10,047 nucleotides of DNA, from assembly GCA_021372715.1 (NCBI GenBank), contig JAJFTX010000140.1:1-10047 (forward strand). The letters run 5' to 3'. Origin of the DNA: Methanobacterium sp. (GTDB lineage Archaea; Methanobacteriota; Methanobacteria; Methanobacteriales; Methanobacteriaceae). The notes beneath the pieces are model-generated. The model was not told where the DNA came from and searched no databases. It was given only the letters and a program-made list of their open reading frames with translations. Of this stretch, positions 1 to 7,230 are shown in pieces; positions within the stretch are counted from its first letter, which is position 1, and each line of letters opens with the position of its first letter. Both the position numbers and the translations under genes were made by a program.

Positions 1-59
1 GAAGCTTCGCCATACAGAAAAAAGAAGAAAAGGAGAGAGTAGCCCGGTCCGCACACTAA
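1..59 (+). CDS. rpsG: Small ribosomal subunit protein S7 (uS7), C-terminal end only
   Basis: Only the last 18 codons and the TAA stop (57-59) are in the window, and the rest lies upstream. Reading from base 3, the residues are SFAIQKKEEKERVARSAH. This matches the conserved archaeal/eukaryotic S7 tail, which has the pattern KKxExERVAxxAx. S7 binds the 3' major domain of 16S rRNA in the 30S head. Its place directly before EF-2 is the usual archaeal str-operon order (S12, S7, EF-2, EF-1alpha, S10). The two other forward frames give unrelated peptides. The call rests on a short tail plus gene order. Confidence 0.85.
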   Translation, partial: SFAIQKKEEKERVARSAH

Positions 60-112
60 TTACAATTATTTAATAGGACTCAGGCAAAATTCAATGTTAC
101 AGGGTGATTTTA

Positions 113-2305
113 GTGAGTAGACGTACTAAAATGATTAATAAAATTAAGGAGCTGATGTATGACCCTAAACACATCAGAAACATCGGTATAGTGGCCCATA
201 TAGACCATGGGAAAACCACATTATCAGATAACCTGTTGGCAGGTGCGGGTATGATATCCGCTGAACTAGCAGGAGATCAACTCTACTTGGATTTTGATGA
301 ACAGGAACAGGCAAGAGGTATAACCATTGATGCTGCTAACGTATCTATGGTGCATAAATACAAGGATCATGAATATCTAATAAACCTAATAGATACTCCT
401 GGACACGTGGACTTCGGTGGAGATGTAACTCGAGCAATGAGAGCGGTGGATGGATCAGTAGTAGTGGTTTGTGCTGTAGAAGGAATAATGCCACAAACTG
501 AAACAGTACTCCGGCAGTCACTTAAAGAGAACGTTAGACCCGTACTATTTATAAACAAAGTAGACCGCCTCTTAAACGAACTCAAACTTGATGCAGATGA
601 ACTTCAACAAAGGTTCGTTAAAATCATTGCTAATGCTAATAAATTAATAAAAAATATGGCCCCAAAGGAATTCCAAAAAGAATGGCTGGCTCGAGTAGAA
701 GATGGAAGCGTGGCATTCGGTTCTGCTTATCATAACTGGGCAATAAATGTACCCATCATGCAGAAAACAGGAATAACCTTTAAAGATATTTATGACTACT
801 GTAAAGCTGATAATCAAAAAGAATTAGCCCAAAAAGTGCCATTAGCCGATGTTTTGTTGGGAATGGTAGTGGAACACCTGCCCAGTCCAGATCAAGCTCA
901 AAGATACAGGGTTCCCAACATCTGGTCTGGTGATATAGAGTCAGAAGAAGGACAGGGAATGATAAACACAGATCCTGACTCATCCCTAGCAGTTATGGTA
1001 ACCAACGTAAGCATAGACAAGCACGCCGGTGAAATAGCAACCGGAAGAGTTTACGGGGGAACCATAGAAAAGGGAAGTGAGATCTACTTTGTAGGATCCA
1101 TGGGCAAAGCCAGAACCCAGCAAGTAGGAGTATACTTCGGACCGGAAAGGGTAAATACTGATAAAGTACCTGCAGGGAACATAGTGGCCATAACCGGCGC
1201 TAGAAACGCTGTAGCTGGTGAAACCATAACCAGTTACGGGGATAAGATCAGTCCCTTTGAAAGTATTGAACACATCTCCGAACCAGTGGTAACCGTGGCT
1301 GTAGAAGCTAAAAACACTAAAGACCTGCCTAAACTCATAGAAGTTTTAAGACAGGTAGGTAAAGAAGACCCTACAGTGAGAGTGGAGATCAACGAGGAAA
1401 CTGGAGAACACCTCATATCTGGTATGGGTGAACTCCACCTGGAAATTATAGCCTACCGTATCAATGAGAAAGGAGTTGAAATCGAGACATCCGAGCCAAT
1501 CGTGGTTTACAGAGAAACCATTGCCGGAACTGCAGGTCCAGTGGAAGGAAAATCACCTAACAAACACAACAGATTCTACATTGAAATCGAACCGCTGGAA
1601 GATTCAGTATTCAAAGCGATTCAAGAAGGAGATATTAAAGAAGGACGGGTTAAAGGTAAAGAACTAGTACCAAAATTCCAAGAAGTTGGTCTTTCCAAGG
1701 AAGAAGCCCGTAAAGTATGGGATGTTAATAAAAGATCCCTATTCATCAACATGACCCGTGGTATCCAATATTTGGATGAGATAAAAGAACTGTTAATGGA
1801 TGGATTTGAAAGCACATTAGATGACGGACCCATAGCCCGAGAGAAAGTAATGGGTATAAAAGTCCTCCTGAAAGATGCTAAAATCCACGAAGACGCTGTT
1901 CACCGAGGTCCGGCACAAGTATTACCTGCTATTAGAAAAGCAGTATATGGTGCCATAATGATGGCTAATCCCACCTTACTGGAACCCATGCAAAAAGTAT
2001 TTATTAACGTACCTCAAGATTATATGGGTGCGGCAACCAGGGAGATACAGAACAGAAGAGGTCAGATCATAGATATGTCCCAAGAGGGAGATATGGCCAC
2101 GGTACAATCCAAAGTCCCTGTTGCTGAAATGTTCGGATTCGCCGGAGACATCAGATCCGCCGCTGAAGGCCGATGTTTATGGTCAACTGAAAGCGCAGGA
2201 TTTGAAAGACTACCTAATGAACTTCAGAAAACCATAATAAGGGAGATAAGACAGAGGAAAGGTTTAAGTCCCGAGCCTTATGGTCCGGATCATTATCTGG
2301 GATAG
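113..2305 (+). CDS. fusA: Translation elongation factor EF-2 (archaeal)
   Basis: Ribosomal translocase GTPase that moves tRNA and mRNA after peptide bond formation. The chosen start is GTG at 113, giving 730 residues, the usual length for methanogen EF-2, and an MSRRTKM N-terminus like that of its relatives. It sits 4 bases after the Shine-Dalgarno AGGGTGAT (101-108); a further in-frame GTG at 104 lies inside that site and is unlikely to be used. GTPase motifs visible are G1 AHIDHGKT at residues 28-35, G3 DTPGH at 94-98 and G4 NKVD at 148-151. His597, in the HRGPAQVLPA loop of domain IV, is the residue converted to diphthamide in archaea and eukaryotes. The C-terminal AEMFGFAGDIRSAAEGR block is also typical. 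The 53-base gap after S7 contains a TATA-like TATTTAATA (67-75), so a weak internal promoter is possible. The gene is intact. Confidence 0.98.
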   Translation: MSRRTKMINKIKELMYDPKHIRNIGIVAHIDHGKTTLSDNLLAGAGMISAELAGDQLYLDFDEQEQARGITIDAANVSMVHKYKDHEYLINLIDTPGHVDFGGDVTRAMRAVDGSVVVVCAVEGIMPQTETVLRQSLKENVRPVLFINKVDRLLNELKLDADELQQRFVKIIANANKLIKNMAPKEFQKEWLARVEDGSVAFGSAYHNWAINVPIMQKTGITFKDIYDYCKADNQKELAQKVPLADVLLGMVVEHLPSPDQAQRYRVPNIWSGDIESEEGQGMINTDPDSSLAVMVTNVSIDKHAGEIATGRVYGGTIEKGSEIYFVGSMGKARTQQVGVYFGPERVNTDKVPAGNIVAITGARNAVAGETITSYGDKISPFESIEHISEPVVTVAVEAKNTKDLPKLIEVLRQVGKEDPTVRVEINEETGEHLISGMGELHLEIIAYRINEKGVEIETSEPIVVYRETIAGTAGPVEGKSPNKHNRFYIEIEPLEDSVFKAIQEGDIKEGRVKGKELVPKFQEVGLSKEEARKVWDVNKRSLFINMTRGIQYLDEIKELLMDGFESTLDDGPIAREKVMGIKVLLKDAKIHEDAVHRGPAQVLPAIRKAVYGAIMMANPTLLEPMQKVFINVPQDYMGAATREIQNRRGQIIDMSQEGDMATVQSKVPVAEMFGFAGDIRSAAEGRCLWSTESAGFERLPNELQKTIIREIRQRKGLSPEPYGPDHYLG

Positions 2306-2307
2306 TT

Positions 2308-2346
2308 GATTTTTATTTCTTTTAAATTAATTATCCTTTAAATTAA
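2308..2346 (+). terminator. T-rich tract with a 10-bp direct repeat after EF-2, possible weak terminator
   Basis: Just after the EF-2 stop the + strand becomes T-rich (GATTTTTATTTCTTTT, 2308-2323). Archaeal polymerase can terminate at oligo-T without a hairpin. The sequence TTTAAATTAA then occurs twice, at 2321-2330 and 2337-2346. No GC-rich stem is present. Complete termination is doubtful because EF-1alpha follows on the same strand, so partial termination or read-through is more likely. Confidence 0.3.
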
Positions 2347-2354
2347 CAAAAAGA

Positions 2355-2369
2355 GAAAAATTAAATAGA
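2355..2369 (+). promoter_or_regulatory. Candidate internal promoter for EF-1alpha
   Basis: The 140-base gap before EF-1alpha contains GAAAAATTAAATAGA, an A-rich (BRE-like) stretch followed by a TATA-like core. With the usual archaeal spacing of about 25 bases, transcription would start near 2388 and leave a leader of roughly 55 bases. AT-rich matches of this kind are common by chance here. The unusual length of the gap, set against otherwise tight operon spacing, is the main support. Confidence 0.3.
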
Positions 2370-2445
2370 TTAATCAAGAAACCAATTATGAATAAATGAA
2401 TTCAATCTGCTAAAAATAATAGTGTAAATTTATGGAGGAATATTT

Positions 2446-3687
2446 ATGGCCAAAACAAAAGAACATATGAACTTAGCGTTTATTGGACACGTAGACCATG
2501 GTAAATCCACACTTGTCGGACACTTGCTCCTTCAATCAGGAGTTATAGCTGAACAGCAGTTATCTAAAGGAGAAGACAAATTCAGATTTGTTATGGACAA
2601 GCTCCAAGAAGAAAGAGAAAGAGGGGTTACCATCGACCTTGCACACGCAAGATTCGACACACCTAAATACGAGTTCACCATCGTGGACTGTCCGGGACAC
2701 CGTGACTTCGTTAAAAACATGATCACCGGAGCATCCCAGGCAGACGCCGCTGTATTAGTGGTAGCTATAGATGACGGTGTAATGCCCCAGACAAAAGAAC
2801 ACGCTTTCCTGGCAAGAACACTGGGAATTAATCAGTTAATCGTAGCTATTAACAAGATGGACCTGGTAGACTACAGTGAAGAAAAATTCAACGCCCTGAA
2901 AGAAGATGTGGGAAACCTGATAAAAACTGTGGCTTACAAGCCAGATGAAATAGATTTCATACCAATCTCTGCGTTTGAAGGGGACAACATCACCAAACTA
3001 TCCGAAAACACCCCTTGGTACAAAGGACCAGCACTGGTGGATTCTCTGAACAAATTATCTGCACCAGAAAAACCAACCAACCTACCACTCCGTGTACCGG
3101 TACAGGATGTTTACTCCATCACCGGTGTGGGAACCGTACCCGTCGGAAGAGTGGAAACCGGAGTTATGAAAAAAGGTGACAACGTTATATTTGAACCACC
3201 CGGTGCCAGCGGTGAAGTTAAATCCATTGAAATGCACCATGAAATGCTGGATCAAGCCGAACCTGGTGATAACGTAGGTTTCAACGTGCGTGGTGTTGGT
3301 AAAAACGATATAAGAAGAGGAGATGTAGCTGGACACACCGACAAACCACCAGCAGTAGCTAAAGAATTCACTGCACAGATCGTGGTATTGCAGCACCCTG
3401 GTGTTATCACCGTTGGATACACTCCTGTATTTCACTGTCACACCGCTCAAGTAGCCTGTACCTTCCTGGAACTCCAGAAGAAGATGAACCCCGCAACTGG
3501 TGCAGTGGAAGAAGAGAACCCAGATTTCCTTAAGACTGGGAACGCTGCTATTGTTAAAGTGAAACCAACCAAACCAATGGTTATTGAAAGGATCAAAGAA
3601 ATTCCACACATGGGAAGATTCGCTATCCGTGATATGGGTCAGACCGTGGCAGCTGGAATGTGTATTGATCTAGTACCAGCAAAATAA
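2446..3687 (+). CDS. tuf: Translation elongation factor EF-1alpha (aEF1A)
   Basis: GTPase that carries aminoacyl-tRNA to the ribosomal A site; 413 residues, normal for archaeal EF-1alpha. The start ATG follows GGAGG (2434-2438) with a 7-base spacer. G1 GHVDHGKS is at residues 14-21, the switch I region has the ERERGVTID block, G3 DCPGH is at 81-85 and G4 NKMD at 136-139. Domain II follows with the VPVQDVYSITGVGTVPVGRVETG signature. Domain III ends with the GRFAIRDMGQTVAAGMC block. The gene is intact and its position between EF-2 and S10 is the normal archaeal arrangement. Beside SelB and aIF2-gamma, EF-1alpha is the clear choice because the N-terminus, switch regions and length all fit and no extra domain is present. 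Confidence 0.98.
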   Translation: MAKTKEHMNLAFIGHVDHGKSTLVGHLLLQSGVIAEQQLSKGEDKFRFVMDKLQEERERGVTIDLAHARFDTPKYEFTIVDCPGHRDFVKNMITGASQADAAVLVVAIDDGVMPQTKEHAFLARTLGINQLIVAINKMDLVDYSEEKFNALKEDVGNLIKTVAYKPDEIDFIPISAFEGDNITKLSENTPWYKGPALVDSLNKLSAPEKPTNLPLRVPVQDVYSITGVGTVPVGRVETGVMKKGDNVIFEPPGASGEVKSIEMHHEMLDQAEPGDNVGFNVRGVGKNDIRRGDVAGHTDKPPAVAKEFTAQIVVLQHPGVITVGYTPVFHCHTAQVACTFLELQKKMNPATGAVEEENPDFLKTGNAAIVKVKPTKPMVIERIKEIPHMGRFAIRDMGQTVAAGMCIDLVPAK

Positions 3688-3714
3688 AATTATGAATGAT
3701 ATTACATGGAGGTA

Positions 3715-3780
3715 ATGGTGGAAAGGTTCAATTTCTACCAGCTTCCTTTTATTTTTTTTATGGAGGATCTAAATGCATAA
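3715..3780 (+). CDS. Possible 21-codon leader mini-ORF overlapping the S10 start
   Basis: An open frame runs from ATG 3715 (or GTG 3718) to TAA 3778-3780, and its last codons overlap the S10 ATG at 3773 in another frame. A good Shine-Dalgarno sequence, GGAGGT (3708-3713), lies 1 base before the ATG but 4 bases before the GTG, the better spacing. The peptide begins MVERFNFYQLPF and is rich in aromatic residues. I recognise no family. The frame spans the hairpin at 3716-3740 and contains the S10 Shine-Dalgarno, so its translation could open the hairpin and couple to S10. It could also be accidental, with the GGAGGT a decayed or duplicated ribosome site. Confidence 0.3.
   Translation: MVERFNFYQLPFIFFMEDLNA
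3716..3760 (+). terminator. Hairpin plus T-rich tract between EF-1alpha and S10 (terminator or attenuator)
   Basis: TGGTGGAAA (3716-3724) pairs with TTTCTACCA (3732-3740) as a 9-bp stem with one G-U wobble and a 7-base loop. A pyrimidine/T-rich run follows, ending in ATTTTTTTTA (3751-3760). This resembles an intrinsic terminator placed inside an operon, just before the S10 Shine-Dalgarno (3762-3766). It could lower S10 transcript relative to EF-1alpha or act as a regulated attenuator. The pairing is seen directly; the function is inferred. Confidence 0.45.
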
Positions 3781-4081
3781 AGCCAGAATAAAACTAACCG
3801 GCACAGACCCAGAGAAACTTGCCTACGTATGCGACCAGCTTAAAAGAATAGCCGAAAGAACCGGCGTGGACCTATCCGGACCCATACCTCTACCCACCAA
3901 GAAACTGGTGGTACCCACCCGCAAATCCCCCGACGGAGAGGGGAAAGCCACTTGGGAGAAATGGGAGTTAAGGATCCATAAAAGACTGGTAGGTATCGAA
4001 GCGGATGAAAGGGCCATGCGCCAGGTCATGAAAGTCAACGTACCTGACAACGTGAGCATAGAAATCGAGCTTAAAAGTTAA
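3773..4081 (+). CDS. rpsJ: Small ribosomal subunit protein S10 (uS10)
   Basis: Component of the 30S head; 102 residues, the usual archaeal length. The N-terminus MHKARIKLTGTDPEKL, the central GPIPLPTKKLVVPTRKSPDGEG loop region and the WEKWELRIHKRLVGIEADERAMRQVMKVNVPDNVSIEIEL tail cover the whole family profile. The long central loop reaches into the ribosome and carries the conserved GPIPLPT motif. The start ATG follows GGAGGATC (3762-3769), a near match to the 16S rRNA complement, with 6 bases between GGAGG and the ATG. It is the last protein gene of the str operon here, 85 bases after EF-1alpha, with a hairpin in that gap. Confidence 0.98.
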   Translation: MHKARIKLTGTDPEKLAYVCDQLKRIAERTGVDLSGPIPLPTKKLVVPTRKSPDGEGKATWEKWELRIHKRLVGIEADERAMRQVMKVNVPDNVSIEIELKS

Positions 4082-4084
4082 GTA

Positions 4085-4130
4085 ATTTTTTTTAAAAAAT
4101 ACTGTTTTTAAACCTGGGATTTTAATCCCA
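4085..4130 (+). terminator. Terminator region after S10: T-run followed by hairpin
   Basis: ATTTTTTTTAAAAAAT (4085-4100) starts 3 bases after the S10 stop and gives an 8-base T-run, sufficient for archaeal oligo-T termination. A second T-run (4105-4109) follows, then the palindrome TGGGAT-TTTA-ATCCCA (4115-4130). Together these fit the end of the long str operon transcript. The T-runs are the likely signal, and the hairpin may protect the 3' end. Confidence 0.5.
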
Positions 4131-4135
4131 CCTTT

Positions 4136-4332
<197 letters not shown>

Positions 4333-4354
4333 AACCATTTATTAATTCAGATCG

Positions 4355-4933
4355 TTATTTTGTATTCTTGATCTTCTCTCGATGGTATTTGGAATAAATT
4401 GCACCTAGAGGATTATGGGCAAGTACTCTGTCTTTTACAGCAAGAGTGGTTACAGGTGCTTGGGAATGTTCAGTAAATAATATGTCATGACCTATACAAA
4501 GACCGATTATGATGTTAAGATCAGTTTTTTCTTGGTTGAGAAATATTGCTTGACCAATAGGATTACACATGGCTTCATAATGATTTTCATCTATTTTATC
4601 GAGTTTAAACTCAGTTTTATCCATCCCACTGATTTTACAACAGGTTGAATAAACCTTAAAATGTTCTTTAAATATGTTGTAGATTTCTTTAGCTTCTTTT
4701 TCAAGGCCAATACAGAATGCCAGTCCTATTTTTTTATAATTCATCTTTTTAGAGAAGAGGATTATTTCCTCTATACGGGTTTTATTCATGTAATATTCAG
4801 CTTCTATATTTGCAGCAGTTTGAATTACAGAAATTTCATATTTTTGGTAATTTTTTTTTATTTCTTCCTTATTTTCCAGACAATCTTTTCCCTGGTAACA
4901 TTCTTTATTTGGACATAGAGCACAATTCAACAT
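4355..4933 (-). CDS. DUF1847 family cysteine-rich, probable metal-binding protein
   Basis: 192 residues with no signal peptide or membrane segment, so probably cytoplasmic. The family call is from memory of its layout: an N-terminal cysteine cluster (Cys4, Cys7, Cys12, Cys18 here), a central Rossmann-like part with AFCIGLEKEA (residues 72-81), and a C-terminal PVTTLAVKDRVLAHNPLGAIY block (160-180). Further cysteines are at 74, 98-99, 123 and 146, giving nine in all, which suggests metal or Fe-S binding. Biochemical function is not known to me. The start ATG follows AGAGGG (4939-4944 on the complement) with 5 spacer bases. The gene is divergent from the membrane protein at 5028 and convergent with tRNA-Ser. 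The coding strand has a run of nine A at 4859-4851, a possible slippage point, but the frame stays open across it. Confidence 0.8.
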   Translation of the reverse strand: MLNCALCPNKECYQGKDCLENKEEIKKNYQKYEISVIQTAANIEAEYYMNKTRIEEIILFSKKMNYKKIGLAFCIGLEKEAKEIYNIFKEHFKVYSTCCKISGMDKTEFKLDKIDENHYEAMCNPIGQAIFLNQEKTDLNIIIGLCIGHDILFTEHSQAPVTTLAVKDRVLAHNPLGAIYSKYHREKIKNTK

Positions 4934-5027
4934 ATAAACCCTCTCTTTTTCATTTCTTTTTTTGCATGAATTACATAACTTAATAAGTGCCTAAAGTAAA
5001 CTAATTTAAAAAGTTTGAGGTGTACTG
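4934..5027. promoter_or_regulatory. Divergent promoter region for the DUF1847 and AI-2E-family genes
   Basis: These 94 bases must hold both start regions. For the rightward gene, TTACATAA (4971-4978) is TATA-like and would start transcription near 5000, ahead of the Shine-Dalgarno GAGGTG (5017-5022). The same AT-rich core (about 4970-4985), read on the other strand, could serve the leftward gene. No clear operator palindrome is visible. The need for promoters is firm, but the exact boxes are uncertain. Confidence 0.35.
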
Positions 5028-6089
5028 ATGATTTCTCATATTAAAAATATACCAACATCTACTATTATAATATTTATAGTTGTTTTAACCATCCTATCCA
5101 TTGCAATTTTAACCCCTATTTTATCTATGGTGATTTTCGGAGCTATCTTAGCATATTATGTTCGTTATGTAAGTAGAAAAATCAAGCCCAGATTAAAATA
5201 TGATACCTTAGCCGTGTTATTGGGGATGATTATATTGGCAATTCCCCTAATCTTACTGCTATATTTCACATTCAGCCAATTTATAAGCATAGCAGGCTCC
5301 TTATTTGGCTCACTGCAGCAGGCAGCCACTGCAAATAACTTCGATACCACCCAGTTAAGTCAGAGTATTCAGAATCTTGGTTTTTCACCTAACGTAACCC
5401 AAAGCATCGTTGATGCTATAAAAACTTGGATTGCACAATCTATATCATATATAGCCAGTTACACTGTATCATTGATTAGTTCGATTCCAGCGTTAGCAGC
5501 TCAGATTCTTATATTAATCTTTTCTGTTTTCTATTTCGCCAGAGATGGGGATAAAGTAGTACAATACGTAAAAGACGTGGTTCCTGATAAGGATAAACAT
5601 TTCTACCAGCAGGTTATGGACAGTGCCGATGATGTTCTAAAAAGTATCATTGTAGGTAATATTATTCCAGCAGTAATTCTAGGAATACTATCTGGAGTTG
5701 TTTATTATGTCCTGGGATACCCTTATGTGATTTTATTGGCTATTATAAGCGGTATAGCCATGTTTATACCTATTATAGGGCCTTGGATTGTTTATGGTGC
5801 TATCGGACTTTTCAGCATCCTCACCGGTAACACTTTACAAGGTGTTCTGGTTATCATATTGGGATGGATAATAGAAACAGCCACAGATTTCTACATCCGA
5901 CCACGAATATCTGTACAATACTCTGAAATCCATCCTTTAATATTCCTTTTAGGATTCATCTATGGTGCTGTAACTATGGGAGTACCAGGACTATTTATAG
6001 GGCCCCTTATACTAGGAATCACTTATGCTGCTTTTAAAGTTTATCGTAAGGAAAAACTAAGAATGGAAGCTGAGGAAAATTCACCATAA
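5028..6089 (+). CDS. AI-2E family (PerM/UPF0118) integral membrane transporter
   Basis: 353-residue polytopic membrane protein of normal family length. Hydrophobic segments lie at about residues 12-30, 31-47, 60-82, 152-171, 207-229, 231-251, 270-284, 302-319 and 320-337, roughly eight membrane passes. The soluble loop between about 85 and 150 is rich in Gln, Ser and Asn. The family signature is in the C-terminal half: FIPIIGPWIVYGAIGL (246-261), an IIETATDFYIRPRI stretch (281-294) with the usual P.I motif, and HPLIFLLGFIYGAVTMGVPGLFIGPL (302-327). Some family members export autoinducer-2 and others act as Na+/H+ antiporters, so the substrate cannot be assigned here. The start ATG follows GAGGTG with 5 spacer bases. 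It appears to be a single-gene unit, convergent with the gene ending at 6116. Confidence 0.88.
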   Translation: MISHIKNIPTSTIIIFIVVLTILSIAILTPILSMVIFGAILAYYVRYVSRKIKPRLKYDTLAVLLGMIILAIPLILLLYFTFSQFISIAGSLFGSLQQAATANNFDTTQLSQSIQNLGFSPNVTQSIVDAIKTWIAQSISYIASYTVSLISSIPALAAQILILIFSVFYFARDGDKVVQYVKDVVPDKDKHFYQQVMDSADDVLKSIIVGNIIPAVILGILSGVVYYVLGYPYVILLAIISGIAMFIPIIGPWIVYGAIGLFSILTGNTLQGVLVIILGWIIETATDFYIRPRISVQYSEIHPLIFLLGFIYGAVTMGVPGLFIGPLILGITYAAFKVYRKEKLRMEAEENSP

Positions 6090-6115
6090 TCTTTTTAAAA
6101 AAATTAATATATAAA
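6090..6115. terminator. Short AT-rich bidirectional terminator between convergent genes
   Basis: The 26 bases between the two stops are TCTTTTTAAAAAAATT followed by AT-rich sequence. They give a T-run on the + strand (6092-6096) and one on the - strand (from the A-run 6097-6103). This suits oligo-T termination of both converging transcripts. No stable GC stem is present. Confidence 0.45.
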
Positions 6116-6379
6116 TTATTTATCCTTCCAATTCCACCATTTTAACTTATTATTGTCCCGTTTTTTACCCTGTGTATTGGCATAATAAACAGCACAACGG
6201 AATACATAAAGTAAACATCTGTCCTGGGGTTTAACTTCTTTTTTATTAGACAATTGGTAAAGTTCTTCAGGATTTTTACCTATTAAGTCATCTATATTAT
6301 TTATACCAATATTTTTCAGGTCTTGGGCTATGGAAGGACCCACTCCGGGTATGTAAGTTAAATTCTTTTTAATTTTCAT
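6116..6379 (-). CDS. Helix-hairpin-helix protein, Cdd1 (pathogenicity locus) family
   Basis: 87 residues covering a complete small domain. The N-terminal LTYIPGVGPSIAQDLKNIGI segment (residues 7-26) is a helix-hairpin-helix with the PGVGPS hairpin, usually a non-specific DNA-backbone binding unit. NIDDLIGKNPEELYQL follows (28-43). The C-terminal part, DRCLLYVFRCAVYYA (53-67) and the tryptophan-rich KWWNWKD end, is what marks the Cdd1 family (recognised from memory). Cys55 and Cys62 are conserved-looking. Despite the family name, no virulence role is implied in an archaeon, and the function is unknown. Its ATG lies 3 bases after the methyltransferase stop with no clear Shine-Dalgarno, so translation is probably coupled to that gene. 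Confidence 0.83.
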   Translation of the reverse strand: MKIKKNLTYIPGVGPSIAQDLKNIGINNIDDLIGKNPEELYQLSNKKEVKPQDRCLLYVFRCAVYYANTQGKKRDNNKLKWWNWKDK

Positions 6380-6382
6380 TAT

Positions 6383-7066
6383 CTATAGTTTCTGTATAAT
6401 AATTATTAATGAACTGGCATTTGCAGCTTGGAAACTCTCATAAATTTCCTTTTGGTCTTTATTAAGTTCATTTATAAGCTCTGAATCATCAGGATACTTA
6501 TGCTTAAACTCTTTAATTAACTGTTCTAAGGGAGAGTAATATTCTTCCCACCATATTTGGTGAGATAACTCAAATTGATTTATGAGTCTATAACCGTACT
6601 TTTTAATAGATTTAAGTTTCTTATTTTTCTCTTTATTGTCATAATGGATTATTATAAATCCTTCAGGTTTTAAGAAGCTACGCCATTTGTTTATACTATT
6701 TTCAAAGCCCATAACAAATACTGATCCTTCTGCCCAGATGATATCAAAGCTTTCTTCTGGAAAATCCATAGTAAATATTGACTCATTGATGATGTGTACC
6801 TTTTTATCAAATCCCCGGGATTTTATTTTCCTTTGGAGAATATCTAATGATTTTGTATCATTATCCAGTCCCTTAATGTCTCCTCCTGATATTTCTGCTA
6901 ATTTTATTGTTGGAACTCCAGTGCCACAACCCACATCTAAAATCTTAGGATTAGTAATATTAGGAAGTAATCTAAAGGATTTTATAGTGTATTTATTCAA
7001 ATTCTCCCTAATTCTGTCTTTTTCACAAAGATATGAATCTAGATTTGAATTAACTATAGGTTTCAT
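6383..7066 (-). CDS. Class I SAM-dependent methyltransferase
   Basis: 227 residues with a Rossmann-like methyltransferase core. Motif I is LDVGCGTG at residues 43-50, the SAM-binding glycine loop. The acidic Asp68 in IKGLDND would bind the SAM ribose. FDIIWAEGS (106-114) is the motif IV region, and FLKPEGFIIIHY (130-141) is the usual post-core strand. The C-terminal third (about 150-227) is Lys/Glu-rich and not recognised, and probably sets the substrate. Nothing here tells a small-molecule from a protein or nucleic-acid target. The start ATG follows TGGAG (7080-7076 on the complement) with a long 9-base spacer. It heads a two-gene unit with the Cdd1-like protein, 3 bases downstream, and is divergent from the VOC protein. 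Confidence 0.88.
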   Translation of the reverse strand: MKPIVNSNLDSYLCEKDRIRENLNKYTIKSFRLLPNITNPKILDVGCGTGVPTIKLAEISGGDIKGLDNDTKSLDILQRKIKSRGFDKKVHIINESIFTMDFPEESFDIIWAEGSVFVMGFENSINKWRSFLKPEGFIIIHYDNKEKNKKLKSIKKYGYRLINQFELSHQIWWEEYYSPLEQLIKEFKHKYPDDSELINELNKDQKEIYESFQAANASSLIIIIQKL

Positions 7067-7230
7067 TAGTTAATACTCCATTTAATTAAACTCTGTATTT
7101 TTAACCAAGAATTTCATAAGTAATATTAATTAAATCAATTTTATCATCATTATAAACTTAGTTAATGATTTATATTATTTTTAATAGGTGACTTAATTAA
7201 ATAGGAGTCTAGATTAATTTAGGTGAAAAT
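7067..7230. promoter_or_regulatory. Divergent intergenic region with VOC-gene promoter and three TTAATTAA sites
   Basis: 164 very AT-rich bases separate the methyltransferase and VOC starts. For the VOC gene, ATTTATATTA (7168-7177) is a good archaeal TATA box. Transcription would start near 7198 and give a leader of about 30 bases. For the methyltransferase, the best TATA-like stretch on the - strand is around 7128-7117, giving a similar leader. The palindrome TTAATTAA occurs three times (7082-7089, 7126-7133, 7193-7200), which could be regulator half-sites or chance in such composition. Confidence 0.4.

Noticed and set aside
104..112. GTG at 104 as the EF-2 start
   Set aside because: It lies within the Shine-Dalgarno AGGGTGAT (101-108) and adds three residues not found in relatives; GTG 113 has proper spacing and gives the family length of 730.
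3082..3609. Long open frame of 175 codons on the - strand inside EF-1alpha
   Set aside because: It is antisense to a highly conserved gene, has a low-complexity composition of Phe, Ser, Tyr and His, and matches no family I know; a shadow of biased codon use.
4851..4859. Nine-base homopolymer in the DUF1847 gene as a programmed frameshift
   Set aside because: The frame is open and family-like on both sides and no useful alternative frame follows; likely just Lys/Asn codons in AT-rich DNA.
6687..7073. 128-codon + strand frame over the methyltransferase
   Set aside because: It is antisense to a clear SAM-binding enzyme with no ribosome site or recognisable domain.
7208..7213. TCTAGA near the VOC start and again at 9548-9553 near the AKR start as a shared operator
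   Set aside because: A 6-base palindrome also occurs inside the methyltransferase gene (about 7038), and flanking bases do not match, so a common site is not supported.
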